Shown one piece after another: positions 61,342-64,000 of a stretch of 64,000 nt of DNA (positions are counted from its first letter, which is position 1; each line of letters starts with the position of its first letter). The translations under genes and the position numbers were made by a program. Source of the DNA: Bifidobacterium asteroides (GTDB taxonomy: Bacteria > Actinomycetota > Actinomycetes > Actinomycetales > Bifidobacteriaceae); the NCBI RefSeq assembly GCF_030758775.1, contig NZ_CP132384.1, positions 930,001 through 994,000 on the forward strand. The letters are read 5' to 3'. A model generated the notes under the pieces. The model was not told the origin of the DNA, did no database searches, and worked only from the letters and a program-made list of their open reading frames with translations.

Positions 61342-62069
61342 GCCATGGGCGCTTTCGCAGAGAATGACTGGCTGATACGGCCATCGCGCACGGCAAAAAG
61401 CCGATCGCACTGGTCTGCCACCTCATTGTTATGCGTCACCAGTACGATGGTTTTCTTTTCGTGGTTGGCAAGTTCCTTAAGCACCGATATGACCTTTTCT
61501 CCCGATTCCTGATCCAAGGCGCCAGTTGGCTCGTCCGCGAATACCACGTCTGCGTCGGATAACAGAACCCGGGCCAGGGCAACACGTTGCTGCTCGCCGC
61601 CTGACAGTAGGGTGACGCTTTTCTTTTTCTGATCGATCAGGCCAAAGTACTTCAAGAGGGAATCCGCCGTCTTTCTGGGAAAGCGGGATCCGCGAAGGGT
61701 GAATGGCAGAGCCAGATTCTGCTCGACTGTCATGCTGGTGATCAGGTTGTAGGACTGGAATACGAAGCCTAGATGCTGGCGTCTGAACTTGGTCATGGCC
61801 GACAGCCCCAGACGGGTTATGTCCTTGCCCAGCAGAAGCACATTGCCGCTAGTGGCCTTCTCCAGCCCAGCCAGGCAGTACAGCAGCGTCGATTTGCCGC
61901 TGCCTGACGGCCCTATGATGCCGGTCATCTCCCCCGGATACGCAGTGAATGCTATGTCATTGAGAATGGTCAGCGAATCGCCGCGGCGCGGGGAGACCAC
62001 CATGGACAGCCCCGTAGCTTCAATCGTTGGTGTCGGGCCTCTGCTCACGCATACGTTGGGGTTATTCAT
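61338..62069 (-). CDS. ABC transporter ATP-binding protein (LolD/MacB type)
   Basis: A 243-residue ATPase of the FtsE/LolD/MacB group: Walker A GPSGSGKSTLLYCLAGLEK, Q loop FVFQSYNLITSMTVEQNL, signature LSGGEQQRVALARVLLSDA, Walker B VVFADEPTGALD, H loop LVTHNNEV. ATG at 62069 gives a standard N-terminus after a short polar lead; earlier ATGs at 62096 and 62120 exist. First gene of the two-gene transporter operon, downstream of the phased repeats at 62250-62287. Confidence 0.9.
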   Translation of the reverse strand: MNNPNVCVSRGPTPTIEATGLSMVVSPRRGDSLTILNDIAFTAYPGEMTGIIGPSGSGKSTLLYCLAGLEKATSGNVLLLGKDITRLGLSAMTKFRRQHLGFVFQSYNLITSMTVEQNLALPFTLRGSRFPRKTADSLLKYFGLIDQKKKSVTLLSGGEQQRVALARVLLSDADVVFADEPTGALDQESGEKVISVLKELANHEKKTIVLVTHNNEVADQCDRLFAVRDGRISQSFSAKAPMA

Positions 62070-62249
62070 AGTTGCATCTTTCCCTTGGATGATCATCGAC
62101 GACCTTCCAGACTGAGGCATCTACGCTCAGTAATGCTGATTCGCCTCGCAGATGTCATGTGCCCTCGTTCGTCGCTTGACCCTGTATGACGGTCATCCTT
62201 GTCGTCATCAGTCACTTCCATTGATATCAGCGAAAGAAGGGATGAAATA

Positions 62250-62287
62250 CCCTGATTTACCCTGAACTATCCCTGACTCGGCCCTGA
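62250..62287 (-). repeat. four phased CCCTGA repeats (TCAGGG on the minus strand)
   Basis: CCCTGA occurs at 62250-62255, 62260-62265, 62271-62276 and 62282-62287, i.e. with 10, 11 and 11-base periods, one helical turn each. The array lies about 180-220 bases upstream of the ABC ATPase start and after the alcohol dehydrogenase stop, both on the minus strand. It looks like a tandem operator. A TTTTTT run follows directly at 62288-62293. Confidence 0.6.
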
Positions 62288-62384
62288 TTTTTTCGGAATA
62301 AGAGGTATGTTCAGGCAGGCATGCTTACGCGGCGCCACCGGTAATGTCAGCAGCGCCGAGAATCAGCTGATTACTGCTGCAGCC

Positions 62385-63425
62385 TCATTCGCCAACAAGC
62401 ACCAGGGATTTGATGGCGGTGCGCTGGTCCATGGCCTCATAGGCCTCCTGGATGTGATCCAAGGCAAAGCGCTGGGTGAAGACCTTGCCTGGCTGGATGC
62501 TGCCCTTGAGCACCTGGTCAAGCAGCAGATGCCTGTCATATGTGGTGACTGCGGCCGTCCCGCCTCGCAGACCGACATTGCGCCAGAAGAGCTTAGAGGT
62601 GTCCATGGTAGCCTGCTGCGGTACGCCGACCCGGCCGACCACTGCGCCGGGCCGGGCCACCCTGACGGCGGTGTCGGTGGACAGTTCGGTGCCCACGCAT
62701 TCCAGGACCGCATCGGCTCCTGCTCCGTCGGTGAGAGCCATGACCTGCTCCACAGCAGCGTCGCCGCGTTCAGCCACGATGTCAGTGGCTCCGAATTCAC
62801 GCGCCAACCTCTGGCGGTCCTCATGCCGGCTCATGGCGATGATGCGTTCGGCCCCACGCAGCTTGGCTGCTAAGACTCCGCACAGACCCACCGCTCCATC
62901 GCCTATGACCACGACTGTATCGCCCTCTTTGGCCTGGGCTGTGGCGGCTGCATGATAACCCGTGGCCATCACGTCGGAGAGGGTCAGCAGGGAGTCGAGC
63001 ATGTCGTCGCTGTAGTCCTCAGGTTGGCCTGGAATCTGCACCAAGGCCCAGTCCGCGTTGGTGAATCGCAGATACTCGCTCTGATAGCCGCCGCTCCCCC
63101 GCCTGTCCGGATCAAGGCAGTCACCGTCGAAGCCGGCCCTGCAGGCCGCGCAGTGCCCGCAGCCATGGGTGAAAGGCGCTATGACGAAGTCACCAGGTTT
63201 GACATGAGTGACATCGGAGCCCACCTTTTCGACCAGGCCGATGGCCTCGTGCCCTACGTGACTGCCTGAGGGCATTGAGGAAATACCCCGGTACCACCAC
63301 AGGTCGGATCCGCACACGCAGGCCCGTATGACCCGAATCACGGCATCTCCCGGCTTTTCGATGGTCGGCATCGGTGCTTCCTCCAGCTCGATGCGGCCTG
63401 GCTTCACAAACTTTGCTGCCTTCAT
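62385..63425 (-). CDS. zinc-dependent alcohol dehydrogenase (MDR family)
   Basis: A 346-residue medium-chain dehydrogenase/reductase. The structural zinc knuckle is CGHCAACRAGFDGDC. Catalytic-zinc residues lie in RVIRACVCGSDLWW (Cys) and GSHVGHEAIG (His-Glu). The Rossmann fold has VVVIGDGAVGLCGVLAAKLR; the following AERIIAMSRHEDRQ end-of-beta2 Arg suggests NADP or NAD ambiguity. The ATG at 63425 has GGAGCAGGAG upstream. The alcohol substrate is unknown; relatives act on polyols and small alcohols. Confidence 0.9.
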   Translation of the reverse strand: MKAAKFVKPGRIELEEAPMPTIEKPGDAVIRVIRACVCGSDLWWYRGISSMPSGSHVGHEAIGLVEKVGSDVTHVKPGDFVIAPFTHGCGHCAACRAGFDGDCLDPDRRGSGGYQSEYLRFTNADWALVQIPGQPEDYSDDMLDSLLTLSDVMATGYHAAATAQAKEGDTVVVIGDGAVGLCGVLAAKLRGAERIIAMSRHEDRQRLAREFGATDIVAERGDAAVEQVMALTDGAGADAVLECVGTELSTDTAVRVARPGAVVGRVGVPQQATMDTSKLFWRNVGLRGGTAAVTTYDRHLLLDQVLKGSIQPGKVFTQRFALDHIQEAYEAMDQRTAIKSLVLVGE

Positions 63426-63675
63426 GCTCCTGCTCCCCATTCTTCACTACCTGGCATATTCGCCTGCCAAGTATGCGAATGAAACATAGTCTACGGAGTT
63501 CAATCCGCTTGAAGTCAAGTCGATGCCTTATTGTGTGCGATTCACCGAGGTTCGGACAAGATTGTCACACCGGAATACGGTCATAAGATGCAGCCGTATA
63601 TAGGTGCTTTATAGGGGTGCCGTATCGGGATACCGTCATATGCCTTGTGACTCGGCCGAACCTCAAGGGATCAAC

Positions 63676-64000
63676 TCATTTGGAAGAGCTTTCATGACCG
63701 CCAAGTTCCTTAAGGAAGGCGGCATAGGCTTGGGGGTTGCGATGGTTTTTGCCTGCTTGGACAATCAACCCGTGATATTCGCACAAGTCGTTGAGCGGCC
63801 ATTGATCAACCCGAATAAAATCCGCCTCGTACTCTTCACCCTCCTGGTATGACCGCAGGGAGGCCCAACCCAGACCGTCCAGCATCCGGCGTGCATAGGC
63901 ATCCCAGATGAAGCAGCGCTGGCCGAAGGCATAGAGCCGTATGACATCCGCCGTCTCGCGTCCGACTCCGGCAATGGTGAGCAGATCGTCACGCAGACCT
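63676..64000 (-). CDS. endonuclease III-like HhH-GPD DNA glycosylase, C-terminal part, cut by window edge
   Basis: The gene enters from the right edge; about the last 107 residues are visible. The helix-hairpin-helix and catalytic region reads [20 protein letters not shown] and then [11 protein letters not shown], matching the L-x-G-V-G-x-x-T-A and catalytic V-D-x-x-x-x-R pattern (here W-D-A-Y-A-R-R). The ending lacks the Cys cluster for 4Fe-4S of classic endonuclease III, so it resembles the smaller base-excision glycosylases. The start lies outside the window. Confidence 0.75.
   Translation of the reverse strand, partial: GLRDDLLTIAGVGRETADVIRLYAFGQRCFIWDAYARRMLDGLGWASLRSYQEGEEYEADFIRVDQWPLNDLCEYHGLIVQAGKNHRNPQAYAAFLKELGGHESSSK

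Overview
The window reads as a chromosomal segment of a high-GC actinobacterium, almost certainly a Bifidobacterium. The gene order def / rpsB-tsf-pyrH-frr-cdsA-rlmN is high-GC core, followed by dispersed his and trp genes with a trpC-trpB fusion. RbpA, a HelY-type helicase, a fused PafB-PafC regulator, GuaB3, an Rv3235-type protein and the DUF881/DUF1290/FHA/FtsR cluster are all actinobacterial signatures. A bee-gut (asteroides-type) bifidobacterium is my guess from overall flavour; the sequence alone does not prove the species.

Layout. 1-8.1 kb: the end of one acyl-CoA ligase gene, a sugar-binding-type lipoprotein, icd, guaB3, an Rv3235-family protein, a second acyl-CoA ligase and def. 8.1-14 kb: translation and lipid core (rpsB, tsf, pyrH, frr, cdsA, rlmN). 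14-21.4 kb: histidine and tryptophan genes (hisF, hisI, trpCB, trpA, hisE, hisG) with lgt and rpe between them. 21.4-25.2 kb: pgsA-like, DUF881, DUF1290, DUF881, FHA and FtsR genes, one cell-envelope/division cluster on the plus strand. 25.4-33 kb: HAD phosphatase, rbpA, helicase, small membrane protein, pafBC-type regulator and UTP-glucose-1-phosphate uridylyltransferase, all on the minus strand. A tRNA-Pro(GGG) gene at 33.17 kb ends the conserved part.

From 33.2 kb on the window is accessory. An Abi_2 (HEPN) abortive-infection gene sits just after the tRNA. It is followed by a GT2/GT39 membrane glycosylation pair (YkcA/YkcB-like). A 4.9-kb AT-richer cassette (38.7-43.6 kb) is bounded by an 18-bp direct repeat that looks like the anticodon-arm part of a tRNA-Arg(UCU). 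It holds, on the minus strand, an FRG-domain gene, a DUF262 gene, a C5 DNA methyltransferase and an Eco29kI-type GIY-YIG restriction enzyme, in one tight operon.

From 43.9 kb to the end the region is rich in drug-response and envelope-stress modules. They are an ABC exporter with its own LuxR-type two-component system; a divergent MerR-TipAS regulator with a VOC protein; an MFS pump with a second two-component system; and a broken ABC exporter. Then come an ECF sigma factor with three membrane proteins, an ABC ATPase and a DUF2511 lipoprotein; a ClbS-like protein; and a FtsX-type ABC transporter preceded by four helically phased CCCTGA repeats. A zinc alcohol dehydrogenase and the end of an endonuclease III-like gene close the window.

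Points that most deserve checking are the disrupted start of trpA at 17584-17690, the tRNA-flanked defence cassette with its FRG-DUF262 pair, the phased repeat upstream of the FtsX transporter, and the ECF-sigma/ABC operon.
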